This document shows positions 26,290-34,623 of a stretch of 55,111 nucleotides of DNA, one piece after another. Every line of letters begins with the position of its first letter. Position 1 is the first letter of the stretch. Location: the NCBI GenBank assembly GCA_038729485.1, contig JAVYRX010000008.1:1-55111 (forward strand). Direction: 5' to 3'. The notes beneath the pieces were generated by a model, which saw only the letters and a list, made by a program, of their open reading frames with translations, ran no database searches and was not told the origin of the DNA. Source of the DNA: GCA-001856825 sp038729485. GTDB lineage: Archaea > Thermoplasmatota > Thermoplasmata > Thermoplasmatales > GCA-001856825. The position numbers were made by a program, and so were the translations under genes.

Positions 26290-27099
26290 TTAATGTGCCT
26301 TTTTCTTTCCAGCTTTTTTCCTTATTTCTTCGATTTCTCTTTCCAGTTGCGCTCTGTAGTCTCTTTTCACATGGGCCAAGTCAGCTCTTGCAGCCTTCAC
26401 TATAGTATTTGCATACATCCTAGACATCTTTCCTGAAATTGATCTTGGAGCCCTGTATATTTCTGGTATTTCGTAAATTATTCCATGCTTTGGCGGCGTC
26501 CCTCTTCCCCTTTTAAACCTGAATAATGCCTTCTCTGCGCCTATGATCTGTACCTTGCTTGATGAACTCAGAGCGAGATTTCTGAGACCTCCGAATGCTT
26601 TGAGAAGCCTCGCAGCCACCTTATATCCGATTATCTCCTTCAAGTTAGGTGCATTCCTCTCAACGTACTCCTCGAGCTGCTTCTCCAGGTTTCCAATGTC
26701 GTTCTTTACTTCATCGAGCATTTCCTTGATCTCCTTCGGAAATTCGTCACTGGATGTCGGAGAGTAGCGCTTAAACATTGATGTCTCCTTCACTTTCTGC
26801 TCTATAAAATTCGCGAAAATTTCAGTTTCATCAAGCACCGATATAATCTTCTCGATCATCTGATCCTCTGTCAGAAGAGAGGAAAGGTTAGCCTCGTTCA
26901 CCTTCGTCAGAATTTCTCTCAGGTAATCTTCATCTATCCCCTTTTCTGAGAAATTCCCTGACGGATAGACCTCCTCACCTTCAAATGTTCCTTTTCCTTG
27001 GTGAACAATCTGCATATATATATCCAAGAATTGCTCCTTGTTTATTTTAATGGTTCTCCCATCCCTGTCGATCGTAGAAGGAGACATCAAATAAAGCAT
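26290..27099 (-). CDS. Nop5/Nop56-type C/D box RNP core protein
   Basis: This 269-residue protein bridges L7Ae-bound C/D sRNA and the methyltransferase fibrillarin in the archaeal 2'-O-methylation RNP. The Nop domain is clear: NLKEIIGYKVAARLLKAFGG, VQIIGAEKALFRF, GTPPKHGIIYEIPEI (about 150-222). A coiled-coil (about 115-150) and a basic tail rich in Lys/Arg/Ala (about 245-269) flank it. The N-terminal fibrillarin-binding domain is short. Fibrillarin, normally an operon partner, is not adjacent here. ATG at 27087 is an equally good start, placed 25 bases after a TATTTATTTAT box. Confidence 0.88.
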   Translation of the reverse strand: MLYLMSPSTIDRDGRTIKINKEQFLDIYMQIVHQGKGTFEGEEVYPSGNFSEKGIDEDYLREILTKVNEANLSSLLTEDQMIEKIISVLDETEIFANFIEQKVKETSMFKRYSPTSSDEFPKEIKEMLDEVKNDIGNLEKQLEEYVERNAPNLKEIIGYKVAARLLKAFGGLRNLALSSSSKVQIIGAEKALFRFKRGRGTPPKHGIIYEIPEIYRAPRSISGKMSRMYANTIVKAARADLAHVKRDYRAQLEREIEEIRKKAGKKKAH

Positions 27100-27105
27100 A
27101 AACTA

Positions 27106-27118
27106 GAAGATTTGGAAT
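27106..27118 (-). promoter_or_regulatory. TATA-like box of the Nop5 gene
   Basis: On the minus strand the box reads TATTTATTTAT, about 25 bases before the ATG at 27087. A second candidate (CTTTAAAG, about 27123-27130) would serve the ATG at 27099. Confidence 0.4.
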
Positions 27119-27274
27119 AAATAAATACTTTCTTTAAAGGAAGATAGCCTTGAATTTCCCTGACGATACTTCTATTCAGGTAGGTTCGTCCCAACTTACA
27201 GAAAACTGTAGGTTCTCCATTAATCTCAATCTTGTTATTTTGAAATTGTAGCGGAAAAAGTTCGGTGTACGAGA

Positions 27275-27287
27275 TTTTTATATATAT
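27275..27287 (+). promoter_or_regulatory. TATA-like box of the fRMsr-rpoK operon
   Basis: TTTTTATATATAT is about 24 bases before the ATG at 27305, so the first gene of the operon is probably leaderless. It is the strongest TATA box in the window. Confidence 0.6.
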
Positions 27288-27304
27288 GCCTATCATCACT
27301 AATA

Positions 27305-27754
27305 ATGCAGAGTGTAAGCTTTTCAAACCTGATCAAGCGTTTTGAGATGGAGATTGGGGAAGAGAAAGGTGATCCACTTGAGTTCACTGTAAGGTTCCTT
27401 AATGGCGTACCCCACTACAACTGGGTGGGGATCTACATGGTTAAGGGCTCAGACCTTGTTCTGGAGACCTATTCTGGGCCAAAGGCAACGGAACACACAA
27501 GGATAAGAATTGGCTTCGGCATATGCGGTCTCGCCGCTAAGAATGCGGAGACTATTGTGGTTCCGGATGTGTCTAAGGATCCCAGGTATATATCCTGCTT
27601 TCTGGAGACGAAATCAGAGATTGTGGTTCCGATATTCAAGGATGGCAAAGTCATAGGTGAAATAGATATAGATAGCGACAGTCTGAATCCTTTCACCGAC
27701 AAAGACAATCTTTTCCTTGAAAGGGTAGCAAACTTATTAGGGAGGAGGATATAA
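27305..27754 (+). CDS. GAF-domain free methionine-(R)-sulfoxide reductase-like protein
   Basis: A 149-residue single GAF domain of the fRMsr group, which reduces free methionine-R-sulfoxide. Typical stretches are WVGIYMV (40-46), GFGICGLAAKN (70-80), CFLETKSEIVVPI (98-110) and IGEIDIDSD. C74 and C98 are present and correspond to the resolving and catalytic cysteines; the third cysteine of the E. coli enzyme is absent, as in two-cysteine (type II) members. It is the first gene before rpoK and may be part of the oxidative-stress defence of this aerobe. Assignment as reductase rather than another GAF sensor is likely but not certain. Confidence 0.8.
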   Translation: MQSVSFSNLIKRFEMEIGEEKGDPLEFTVRFLNGVPHYNWVGIYMVKGSDLVLETYSGPKATEHTRIRIGFGICGLAAKNAETIVVPDVSKDPRYISCFLETKSEIVVPIFKDGKVIGEIDIDSDSLNPFTDKDNLFLERVANLLGRRI

Positions 27755-27802
27755 GGGAGATGCTTGACTCTTTCAATAGATTCTTATCAGACAGGTGATC
27801 TA

Positions 27803-27997
27803 ATGGCAGGAAGGAAGTATTCTAAATATGAAAAGGCGCGCATCATAGGGGCCAGGGCCCTACAGATTTCAATGGGCGCACCAATATTGATAGACGTTCC
27901 AAAGGAGGTATCGGATCCCCTGCGGGTTGCGATGATTGAATTTGACAACGACGCCATTCCGATGACAGTAGTTAGGAAAGGAAAAGAGGTCGTATGA
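27803..27997 (+). CDS. rpoK: DNA-directed RNA polymerase subunit K (Rpb6/omega)
   Basis: A 64-residue RNA polymerase assembly subunit equivalent to bacterial omega and eukaryotic Rpb6. YSKYEKARIIGARALQISMGAPILI is the conserved core, and DPLRVAMIEF-type sequence follows. The ATG at 27803 is preceded by GGTGATC (27794-27800), an almost perfect Shine-Dalgarno site, which rules out the longer frame beginning at 27764. The 3' end overlaps the start of the next gene by 4 bases. Confidence 0.95.
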   Translation: MAGRKYSKYEKARIIGARALQISMGAPILIDVPKEVSDPLRVAMIEFDNDAIPMTVVRKGKEVV

Positions 27998-28377
27998 AAA
28001 ACTGGAGTGGCCATATCATTTTTCCGCAGAATTTTGAATGGAAGCAACTGGAAAAAAATTTCCGAGGTTTAATGGAGCTTTTCTTCAGAGAAACAAACGA
28101 AATGGAAGACGAACCTGATCACAGGGACGTAATTATAATGCTCAATACCCTGGACGTAAAAAACAACCGGAAACCTGAAGGATACACAAGAGAGGGAAAG
28201 TTGAAGATGATATTCCCACTGAACAGGAAGGAAATAACGATTCTAGCTCCCCTTCCTGAGACGTACGTAAGAGACATAACGGAAGACATAAGCAAATACC
28301 TTGTGTCCAAAAAAATAAAGCATACTGTAGAATACGACCAGATGAAGTATACGGCATACAGAAAGAAAAGAAAATGA
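27994..28377 (+). CDS. Conserved-looking protein of unknown function downstream of rpoK
   Basis: A 127-residue soluble protein without membrane helices or cysteines. It starts with ATGA overlap on the rpoK stop, so it is translated together with rpoK. It has mixed alpha/beta character with a very basic C-terminus (YRKKRK), which may point to nucleic-acid binding. I do not recognise the family. Its end abuts the convergent aminotransferase gene with one base between them. Confidence 0.65.
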   Translation: MKNWSGHIIFPQNFEWKQLEKNFRGLMELFFRETNEMEDEPDHRDVIIMLNTLDVKNNRKPEGYTREGKLKMIFPLNRKEITILAPLPETYVRDITEDISKYLVSKKIKHTVEYDQMKYTAYRKKRK

Positions 28378-28378
28378 G

Positions 28379-29518
28379 CTAACCCAGGAATTCTACTATT
28401 TTCTTTGCACCCTCTATTATAGCATCTTCGGAAAGCGCGTAGGATAACCTTATTCTATCCTTCCCAGACGGGCCGAACCCTGATCCAGGCGTGACCAGTA
28501 CTTTCTTCCTTTCAAGGAGCTCAGACGAGAACTGCTCCCCGTTCATTCCGTTTAAAATCTTAGGAAACATATAGAATGTGCCTGGCGGTTTAGTCACGCT
28601 TATCATATCGCTGCTTGTCAGTATGTCATATAGAATGTCTCTCCGGCGCCTAAACTGCTCCCTCATTTTCACGGGGAATTCATTGTCGTCCAGGGCCGCT
28701 ATAGCCGCGTACTGCGATATTGAGGGTGCGCATGTAATAGTTTGTTGCTGATACGCGTCCACATATTTCGAAAAATCCTTGGGAACAATTAAATACCCGA
28801 TTCTCCAGCCGGTCATCGCGTGACTCTTAGAGAAGCCGTTCACTATGAAGGAGAATTCCTCCATTCCCGGAAAAGAAAGGATCGAAATGTGTTTGCCCTC
28901 ATATATGATATGTTCGTATATCTCGTCCGACAAAACGTAAATCTTACTGTCAATGGATATATCTGAAATCGCCTTCATGTCATCCCAAGAGGCAACCCAG
29001 CCGCTTGGGTTGGAAGGGGAATTCAAAAGGATCATTTTCGTTCTTTCGTCTACTAGTTCCTTGAGCTTTTCTATGTCCGGGCTGCCGTCTTCCTTGGACG
29101 GAAAATACACGGGAATTCCGCCGGCAATTTTCACTATCTCTGGATATGACACGAAACTTGGGTCCTGAATCAGCACCTTGTCTCCTTCTTCTATCACTGC
29201 CTGCACAGCAATGTTTAATGCAAACTTAGCTGGCGTCACTATTACGTTTTTGAAATCTACGTTTATTCCTGAAAGAGCGCTATATTTTTTTGAAATACCA
29301 ACCCTCAATTCCCTTATGCCGCTGGAAGGTGTGTAGTGGGTTCCTCCGTCTTTGGCCTTGGCTGCTGCAAAGTCAATTATATGCTGAGGGGTAGTTGCGT
29401 CTGGTTCCCCCACAGCAAAAGAAATCGCCTTTTCCCCTTTTTCAATAATCTCAGAGAATTTGTTATTGAGCGAAACTGTAGGGGACGGCTGTATCTTCGT
29501 GAATTTTGACGAGACCAT
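28379..29518 (-). CDS. Class I aminotransferase (aspartate aminotransferase-like)
   Basis: This 379-residue fold-type I PLP enzyme transfers amino groups between an amino acid and 2-oxoglutarate. The PLP lysine is in NGFSKSHAMTGWRIGYL (about 230-246). NSPSNPSGWV (about 165-174) and LSDEIYEH (about 195-202) bind PLP and substrate, and RLSYA near residue 358 carries the carboxylate-binding Arg. It belongs to the broad aspartate/aromatic group; the exact amino acid cannot be set. It has its own promoter region shared with the divergent ABC ATPase gene. Confidence 0.9.
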   Translation of the reverse strand: MVSSKFTKIQPSPTVSLNNKFSEIIEKGEKAISFAVGEPDATTPQHIIDFAAAKAKDGGTHYTPSSGIRELRVGISKKYSALSGINVDFKNVIVTPAKFALNIAVQAVIEEGDKVLIQDPSFVSYPEIVKIAGGIPVYFPSKEDGSPDIEKLKELVDERTKMILLNSPSNPSGWVASWDDMKAISDISIDSKIYVLSDEIYEHIIYEGKHISILSFPGMEEFSFIVNGFSKSHAMTGWRIGYLIVPKDFSKYVDAYQQQTITCAPSISQYAAIAALDDNEFPVKMREQFRRRRDILYDILTSSDMISVTKPPGTFYMFPKILNGMNGEQFSSELLERKKVLVTPGSGFGPSGKDRIRLSYALSEDAIIEGAKKIVEFLG

Positions 29519-29582
29519 TGTTCCACATGTAATATACTGCTATTAATTCTTTCAGCAGGGAGCGGGGAAAATGTAAATAGCA

Positions 29583-30359
29583 ATGTTTATCTACAGCTGT
29601 GTGGGCATATCCGTTGAATCAATAACGAAAGGATATGGAAATAAGGTTGTTCTTTCAAACTTTTCCATGGAAATTCCTGATGGAAAGGTCTATGGAATAT
29701 TGGGACCTAACGGATCGGGCAAAACAACGCTCATGAAAATAATGGCTGGAATATCTCAATTCGACCGCGGAAAAGTAACTGTAAATGGCATAGACGCAAA
29801 ATCTGATCCAATCGGCGTCAGGAAGATCGTCGGGTACGTTCCAGAGTCGCCAAACCTTTACGAAAGCCTTACCCCGTACGAGTATTTCAGTTTCATATCA
29901 TCTGTCAGAGGAATACCTTCCGATCTGGCTTCAAGGCGGGCAGAGGAGCTTTCCAAAGCACTGGGCCTAAACGAGTTCGTGGACCAGTTTATAGGAAGCC
30001 TTTCATTTGGAACTAGGCAGAAGGTTTCTATAATTTCCTCTCTCCTTCATGCACCCCGCGTACTCATCCTCGATGAAAGCATTAACGGTTTGGATCCGGA
30101 ATCTGCAAAGATCTTCAGGGATCTTATAAGGAGTCTCGCGAACGATGGAACTACGGTCGTATTTTCTACTCACGTTCTCGAAATAGCTGAAACAGTGTGT
30201 GACGACATAACAATAATGAAGGAGGGAAAGATAGTCGCTCAGGGAAATACCTCGGTTCTCCTCAAGGAGAAAACACTTGAGGACGTCTTTATACAATTGA
30301 CTTCAAACGAAGATATTACCTCAGTTGTCAACGCTCTCAAGGGAACGCTAAAGCAGTAA
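29583..30359 (+). CDS. ABC transporter ATP-binding protein
   Basis: A 258-residue single ABC ATPase. Walker A GPNGSGKTT (about 40-48), signature LSFGTRQK, Walker B VLILDESINGLD with the catalytic Glu, and H-loop STHV are complete. This layout is typical of exporters or Nat/YxlF/CcmA-type transporters. No membrane partner is adjacent: the next gene is a racemase. The true start may be the GTG at 29601 (VGISVES), which removes an atypical first six residues. The cargo is unknown. Confidence 0.85.
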   Translation: MFIYSCVGISVESITKGYGNKVVLSNFSMEIPDGKVYGILGPNGSGKTTLMKIMAGISQFDRGKVTVNGIDAKSDPIGVRKIVGYVPESPNLYESLTPYEYFSFISSVRGIPSDLASRRAEELSKALGLNEFVDQFIGSLSFGTRQKVSIISSLLHAPRVLILDESINGLDPESAKIFRDLIRSLANDGTTVVFSTHVLEIAETVCDDITIMKEGKIVAQGNTSVLLKEKTLEDVFIQLTSNEDITSVVNALKGTLKQ

Positions 30360-30378
30360 GGCGACAAAGATAATATCG

Positions 30379-31479
30379 GTGTTAGAATATCAATTCATGC
30401 TTCTATACAGTAAAGTTTCTATGCCTCTCGTCAGACCTTTCAAGACGAGCTTCGGAACTCAGGTAACAAGAGATGCGATCATCTTCATTTACAAGGAAAG
30501 GGGACTTGAAGCCTTTTCTGAAGCCGTTACAGACGACGAACCCCTGTACGGCTACGAGGACAATTTTACGCTCCTTCATGTGATCAGAGACGATCTCATA
30601 GAATTTTTTTCGCCTGATGCTGAACCTGAGAAATTCAATTCAAAAGCATCACGCATCAGGGGTCATAGTATGGCAAAGAGCGCACTTGAGATGCTTCTCT
30701 GGGACATTAACGCAAAGCGCGAGGGGAAGCCTCTCTCCCAACTCATAGGGAGCAAGGGGTATGCAGATGTCGGAATATCGATAGGAATGACATCTATAGA
30801 TGAAGAACTTGGAATCATCGAGGAATCTCTAAAGGCAGGTTACAGGAGAATAAAGGTCAAGATTGAGAGGGGATACGACCTGGAACTCCTTGAAGCTATA
30901 AGGGGAAGATTTGGCAATATCCCTCTTAGCGCGGACGCAAATCAGGCTTATACAAGAAAGAATTTCAATCACTTGAAGGAGATTGACAGATACAATCTGC
31001 TGTATTTGGAACAGCCCCTTCAGAAGGATGACCTCCTCGGTCTATCGCTGCTCAGGAAGGAGATGGAAACACCAATTTGCCTAGACGAAAGTATAGAATC
31101 AGTTTCATTGGCCGCAAACGCAATTGAGTTGGGTGCCGTTGACGTAATAAACATCAAGCCTGGAAGGATTGGTGGACTTTCCAATTCTCTTGAAGTTATG
31201 AAAATGGCAAAGGATCATGGGGTAGGGATATGGATAGGGGGCATGCTTGAAACCGGGATTGGAAGATCTTTCAACATATCTCTAGCATCCAGTCCGCTGG
31301 CCAATATGCCTGGAGATACCTCTCCTAACTCAAGGTATTTTAATAAGGACATAACAAACGAGATCTTCGAAATGAAAAATGGTAGAATAGAACCGATGAA
31401 GGGAACGGGGATAGGTGTTACGCTTAACTACGAATATTTGAAGGAATTTGAAGTTGAAGGGGGGAGGATCCTTGATTGA
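30379..31479 (+). CDS. Enolase-superfamily racemase, N-acylamino acid racemase / OSBS-like
   Basis: This 366-residue member of the muconate-lactonizing-enzyme subgroup has all catalytic residues: K-x-K in RIKVKIERG (about 154-162), Asp/Glu/Asp metal ligands in SADANQAY, LEQPL and CLDES, and the second lysine in INIKPGRIGG. Sequences like RPFKTSFGTQ at the start and GMLETGIGR near the end are typical of the N-succinylamino acid racemase / o-succinylbenzoate synthase family. No menaquinone gene is near. The overlapping M20 amidohydrolase downstream fits racemisation of N-acyl amino acids. I kept the GTG start because it gives the usual length of the first strand; ATG at 30397 is an alternative. 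Confidence 0.82.
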   Translation: MLEYQFMLLYSKVSMPLVRPFKTSFGTQVTRDAIIFIYKERGLEAFSEAVTDDEPLYGYEDNFTLLHVIRDDLIEFFSPDAEPEKFNSKASRIRGHSMAKSALEMLLWDINAKREGKPLSQLIGSKGYADVGISIGMTSIDEELGIIEESLKAGYRRIKVKIERGYDLELLEAIRGRFGNIPLSADANQAYTRKNFNHLKEIDRYNLLYLEQPLQKDDLLGLSLLRKEMETPICLDESIESVSLAANAIELGAVDVINIKPGRIGGLSNSLEVMKMAKDHGVGIWIGGMLETGIGRSFNISLASSPLANMPGDTSPNSRYFNKDITNEIFEMKNGRIEPMKGTGIGVTLNYEYLKEFEVEGGRILD

Positions 31480-32578
31480 TATCGATCTGATAAACAAAAT
31501 ATATGGAAAGATGGTTGAATTCAGAAGACACATCCATAACAATCCTGAACTCGGTATTGACACCCCGTTGACCAAGAACTACGTGCTTTCCCTTGCTATG
31601 GAATTGGGTTTTTCTTACAGGGAAATCAGTAACGGACTTATCGTAGATTCTGAAGGCAAACCAAAGATTGCATTGAGGGCAGACATGGACTCTCTGCCAA
31701 TAGATGAGGAAACAGGGCTTCCGTTCTCCTCAAAAATAAAGGGGAGGATGCACGCCTGCGGCCACGATCTCCATACAGCTGTACTCATGGGTACCATGAT
31801 TTACGTAAGGGAAATGGACTTAAAGAATGTGAGATTTATATTTCAACCGGGGGAGGAAATCGGGAAGGGAGCAGAAATGATGATTCAAGGCGGAGCTCTA
31901 ACGGGGATACAAAGGATTTTTGGATTGCATGCATGGCCTTCGCTCAACGTGGGGGAGTACGGTATTTGCAAAGGGAAGGCCATGGCGGCAGTAGATGAGT
32001 TTGAAATCGTCGTTAAGGGAAACGGTGGCCATGGGGCCTATCCCCATCTTGCATTCGATTCTATTTTGGAAGCAACAAGGATATCGCAGTACGTTCTGAC
32101 AATACCTGCTAGGAAAATAAATCCGATTGAATCCGCAGTGGTCAGCATTGGTTACATAAACGGCGGTAGGGCGAAGAATGTTATACCGCAGGAAGTCAGG
32201 ATTGGCGGAACTGTAAGGACGTTCAGGATCGAAGACTCAAAAACGATAGAAACCGAGCTGCTGAAGCTTAAGAACGAGCACGTAACCATCGAATACGACA
32301 GGGAGCTTCCCCCACTAGTAAATGACAAGGAATTCGCATCCCAGATTGACGAAGTCGCATCAAAATATCTTAAAAAAATAGAGCCACAGCCCACCATGGG
32401 TGGGGAGGATTTTGCATTCTACTGCGCCAAGGCTTCTGGCGCCTTCGCATTCCTTGGAACGGGGAAGATCGGGGGAAAGGAGGTTTCAAAACACTCAAGC
32501 ACGTTTGACGTGAACGAAGAATCCATGAAATATGGTTTGATGCTCCACATTTCCGCTATTGAGGCTGCCGGGAAATGA
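31472..32578 (+). CDS. M20 family amidohydrolase (N-acyl-amino acid hydrolase-like)
   Basis: This 368-residue dinuclear zinc hydrolase of the hippuricase/IAA-Leu hydrolase group removes acyl groups from amino acids. RADMDSLP, HACGHDLHT (metal ligands), FQPGEEIGKGAEMM and the C-terminal GGEDFAFY and KHSST are all present, with the dimerisation lid domain at about 175-290. The TTG at 31472 sits behind GGGAGG and overlaps the racemase stop by 8 bases; upstream in-frame TTGs (31448, 31454) are possible. The pairing suggests joint use: the racemase inverts N-acyl-D-amino acids and this enzyme frees the L-amino acid. Confidence 0.88.
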   Translation: MIDIDLINKIYGKMVEFRRHIHNNPELGIDTPLTKNYVLSLAMELGFSYREISNGLIVDSEGKPKIALRADMDSLPIDEETGLPFSSKIKGRMHACGHDLHTAVLMGTMIYVREMDLKNVRFIFQPGEEIGKGAEMMIQGGALTGIQRIFGLHAWPSLNVGEYGICKGKAMAAVDEFEIVVKGNGGHGAYPHLAFDSILEATRISQYVLTIPARKINPIESAVVSIGYINGGRAKNVIPQEVRIGGTVRTFRIEDSKTIETELLKLKNEHVTIEYDRELPPLVNDKEFASQIDEVASKYLKKIEPQPTMGGEDFAFYCAKASGAFAFLGTGKIGGKEVSKHSSTFDVNEESMKYGLMLHISAIEAAGK

Positions 32579-32673
32579 TTCTAAGCGTTTATTGGATAAA
32601 AATTCCTGGTGGTAATATAAGGTGTAACGAAAATAACGCATAAATCTTATTATTAATTAAGATATATGTTCAC

Positions 32674-33045
32674 GTGAATGATCCTGCTGCAATTTATTTC
32701 TCGTGCACGGACAAAGAAAGGGCAATATTTGAGTCTGGAGTGAAGCTTGGTGCCATTTATCACCAATATATTGGCATTCCCGTTAATGAGGAGAATGTTG
32801 AATTTGTGGAGAGAACGATAGAGAAGGCTGTTTCTGTGCAACCTTTTGTAGAGGGCGTAAAGATCAACATAGATAGGAGGAAGGTAGGGAAGGCAAGGGC
32901 AGCTTACAAATACAAAACCCTGGTAGGAGACATGATTGATGCGAAAGTTGTCATAAGGTACGGAAAGGCAAGAGTGGAGGGCAGGCTGGCCTGGGTTCCT
33001 TCGATGAAGTACCCGCTTATGAGATTCAAGGTGCTGGAAGAATGA
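32674..33045 (+). CDS. mptD: Archaeal dihydroneopterin aldolase MptD
   Basis: A 123-residue protein of the MptD family (earlier DUF372), which makes 6-hydroxymethyl-dihydropterin for folate-like or methanopterin-like cofactors. Typical is CTDKERAIFESGVKLGAIYHQYIGIPV (spanning about 11-37), QPFVEGVKI, and the final YPLMRFKV. The GTG start lies behind an AT-rich promoter stretch (TATTATTAATTAAG around 32646-32660). The 3' end overlaps the NTPase gene by 4 bases. It opens a five-gene operon of core archaeal functions. Confidence 0.88.
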   Translation: MNDPAAIYFSCTDKERAIFESGVKLGAIYHQYIGIPVNEENVEFVERTIEKAVSVQPFVEGVKINIDRRKVGKARAAYKYKTLVGDMIDAKVVIRYGKARVEGRLAWVPSMKYPLMRFKVLEE

Positions 33046-33581
33046 AGGTTAAAATATCTCTGGCTGGTCTTCCGGGGGTTGGGAAGACTCAAACGCTTGT
33101 CAAAACCATCGACATACTGGAAAGGGAGGGCAATACCGTAGGGGGAATACTCACAGAAAAAGTTATGGAAAATAAGGAGCAGGTAGGGCTTATGGTATTG
33201 GATTGGCATTCAAAGAACAGTATAGTTTTTGCACACAAGAGCATAAATTCAAGAATAAGAATAGGAAAATTCGGCGTTGATCTGAAGGCGTTCGATCAGG
33301 TTGCAATACCGGCACTTGAGTGGGCAAGGGAAAACGCTGACGTGATAATTATTGACGAGGTAGGAAAGATCGAACAGGAGAGTAAACCATATACTGAACT
33401 CGTAAAGGACATATTGGAGCTGGATAAGATGATGATATTAACGCTCCATAAGAAAGGACGGAATCCCCTTCTGCAGGAAGTAAAGAAAAGAGACGACGTG
33501 AGAAACCTGGAGGTAACTCAAATTAACAGGACCCTGCTCCCCTATAAAATAGCGCAGCTTCTAAAGGGAGAAGAAGCTTGA
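33042..33581 (+). CDS. THEP1-type nucleoside-triphosphatase
   Basis: A 179-residue P-loop NTPase of the THEP1 group (KAP-like small kinase/phosphatase). Walker A is GLPGVGKTQ at 9-17, and Walker B is VIIIDEVGKIE at about 105-115, the family hallmark. Members hydrolyse ATP, GTP and other NTPs; the biological role is unclear. The ATG overlaps mptD by 4 bases, and the TGA overlaps the TTG of trm1. Confidence 0.85.
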   Translation: MKVKISLAGLPGVGKTQTLVKTIDILEREGNTVGGILTEKVMENKEQVGLMVLDWHSKNSIVFAHKSINSRIRIGKFGVDLKAFDQVAIPALEWARENADVIIIDEVGKIEQESKPYTELVKDILELDKMMILTLHKKGRNPLLQEVKKRDDVRNLEVTQINRTLLPYKIAQLLKGEEA

Positions 33582-34576
33582 TCCTGAATGAGGGCTCAGT
33601 AAAAGTTGAGGTGCGTTCATATTTCGAAAAGGGACCGGGAAGGAAATCCGTAGGATTTTTCAATAGGGAGATGGAAATCTCTAGAGACCTGACTGTGGCA
33701 ATTCTTTCCTCCGTTTCTAAGGGCATAGCAATCGATCCGATGGCCGGCACGGGAATCAGAGGGATCAGGATATTCAAAGAGGCCGGGTGGGACGTAACCG
33801 TAAACGACATAAGCAAGGAAAACGTCTTACTGTGCAAGAGGAATGCAGAGATAAACAATGCAGACATAGAGATTTTGAACGAGGATTATTTCTCCGCAAT
33901 ATCATCAGGAACGTGGGATTACATTGATATAGATCCTTTCGGTTCGCCTGCTGGATACGTTGACGCTGCACTCATGAAATTAAGGAACCATGGCATAATT
34001 GGTGCGACGATGACTGATACGTCGAATCTCGAAGGCAATTCCCTGAAAAAGGGAGAAAGAATATACCTGTCCAGAGGGATCAGAGGCACTTTTAGCAGGG
34101 AAGTTTCAACCAGGATATTCATTTCTTTCCTTCTTAGGAAAGGTGCTGCGCTAGGATTTGGAGGGGTTCCTCTTGCTGCGATAAGGGATGGCCATTACAT
34201 AAGGGCTTTTGTGCAATTTACAAAGGGGAGCACCCATTCATTCGAAGCGTTAAGCAAGATAGGTAACATTGAGCTGGATGGGGAAAAAATTGGTCCGCTA
34301 TACTTGGGCAGAATATACGAAAGAGGAGTATTGGAAAAGATTAAAGCGCTAAAATTTTCAGAAAGAACTACAAAGCATTTTGAGAATTTTAAGTACGAAG
34401 ACTTAATGGTTCTTTTCTTTCTTAACAGGCTTTCTGGAACGGAAGTTAGAAAGTCAATGATCATCGAAAGACTGAGGGCCTCTGGATTTGAGGCCGGCCC
34501 TACGAATTTCAGTCCAGTTGGAGTCAAAAGCAATGTCCCATCCGAGAGGTATAGCGATATTCTGTCTTCAGCGTAG
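33578..34576 (+). CDS. trm1: tRNA (guanine26-N2)-dimethyltransferase Trm1
   Basis: This 332-residue SAM-dependent enzyme methylates G26 of tRNAs. Motif I is IDPMAGTGIRGIRIFKEAG (about 51-69), motif IV is DIDPFGSPAGYVDAA (about 125-139), and MTDTSNLEG follows, as in Trm1. It is somewhat shorter than the usual 370-380 residues at the C-terminus, where the small zinc-ribbon element found in some homologues is not seen. TTG is the start, overlapping the previous stop (TTGA). Confidence 0.93.
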   Translation: MILNEGSVKVEVRSYFEKGPGRKSVGFFNREMEISRDLTVAILSSVSKGIAIDPMAGTGIRGIRIFKEAGWDVTVNDISKENVLLCKRNAEINNADIEILNEDYFSAISSGTWDYIDIDPFGSPAGYVDAALMKLRNHGIIGATMTDTSNLEGNSLKKGERIYLSRGIRGTFSREVSTRIFISFLLRKGAALGFGGVPLAAIRDGHYIRAFVQFTKGSTHSFEALSKIGNIELDGEKIGPLYLGRIYERGVLEKIKALKFSERTTKHFENFKYEDLMVLFFLNRLSGTEVRKSMIIERLRASGFEAGPTNFSPVGVKSNVPSERYSDILSSA

Positions 34577-34623
34577 CTATTCATTCAACACATTTATCTA
34601 ATCGTAAAACTTCAGTTCTAGGG

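Noticed and set aside
27087..27326. A 79-codon minus-strand frame between Nop5 and the fRMsr-like gene
   Set aside because: It covers the divergent promoters of both genes and has no family sequence. A short conserved peptide cannot be fully excluded, but nothing supports it.
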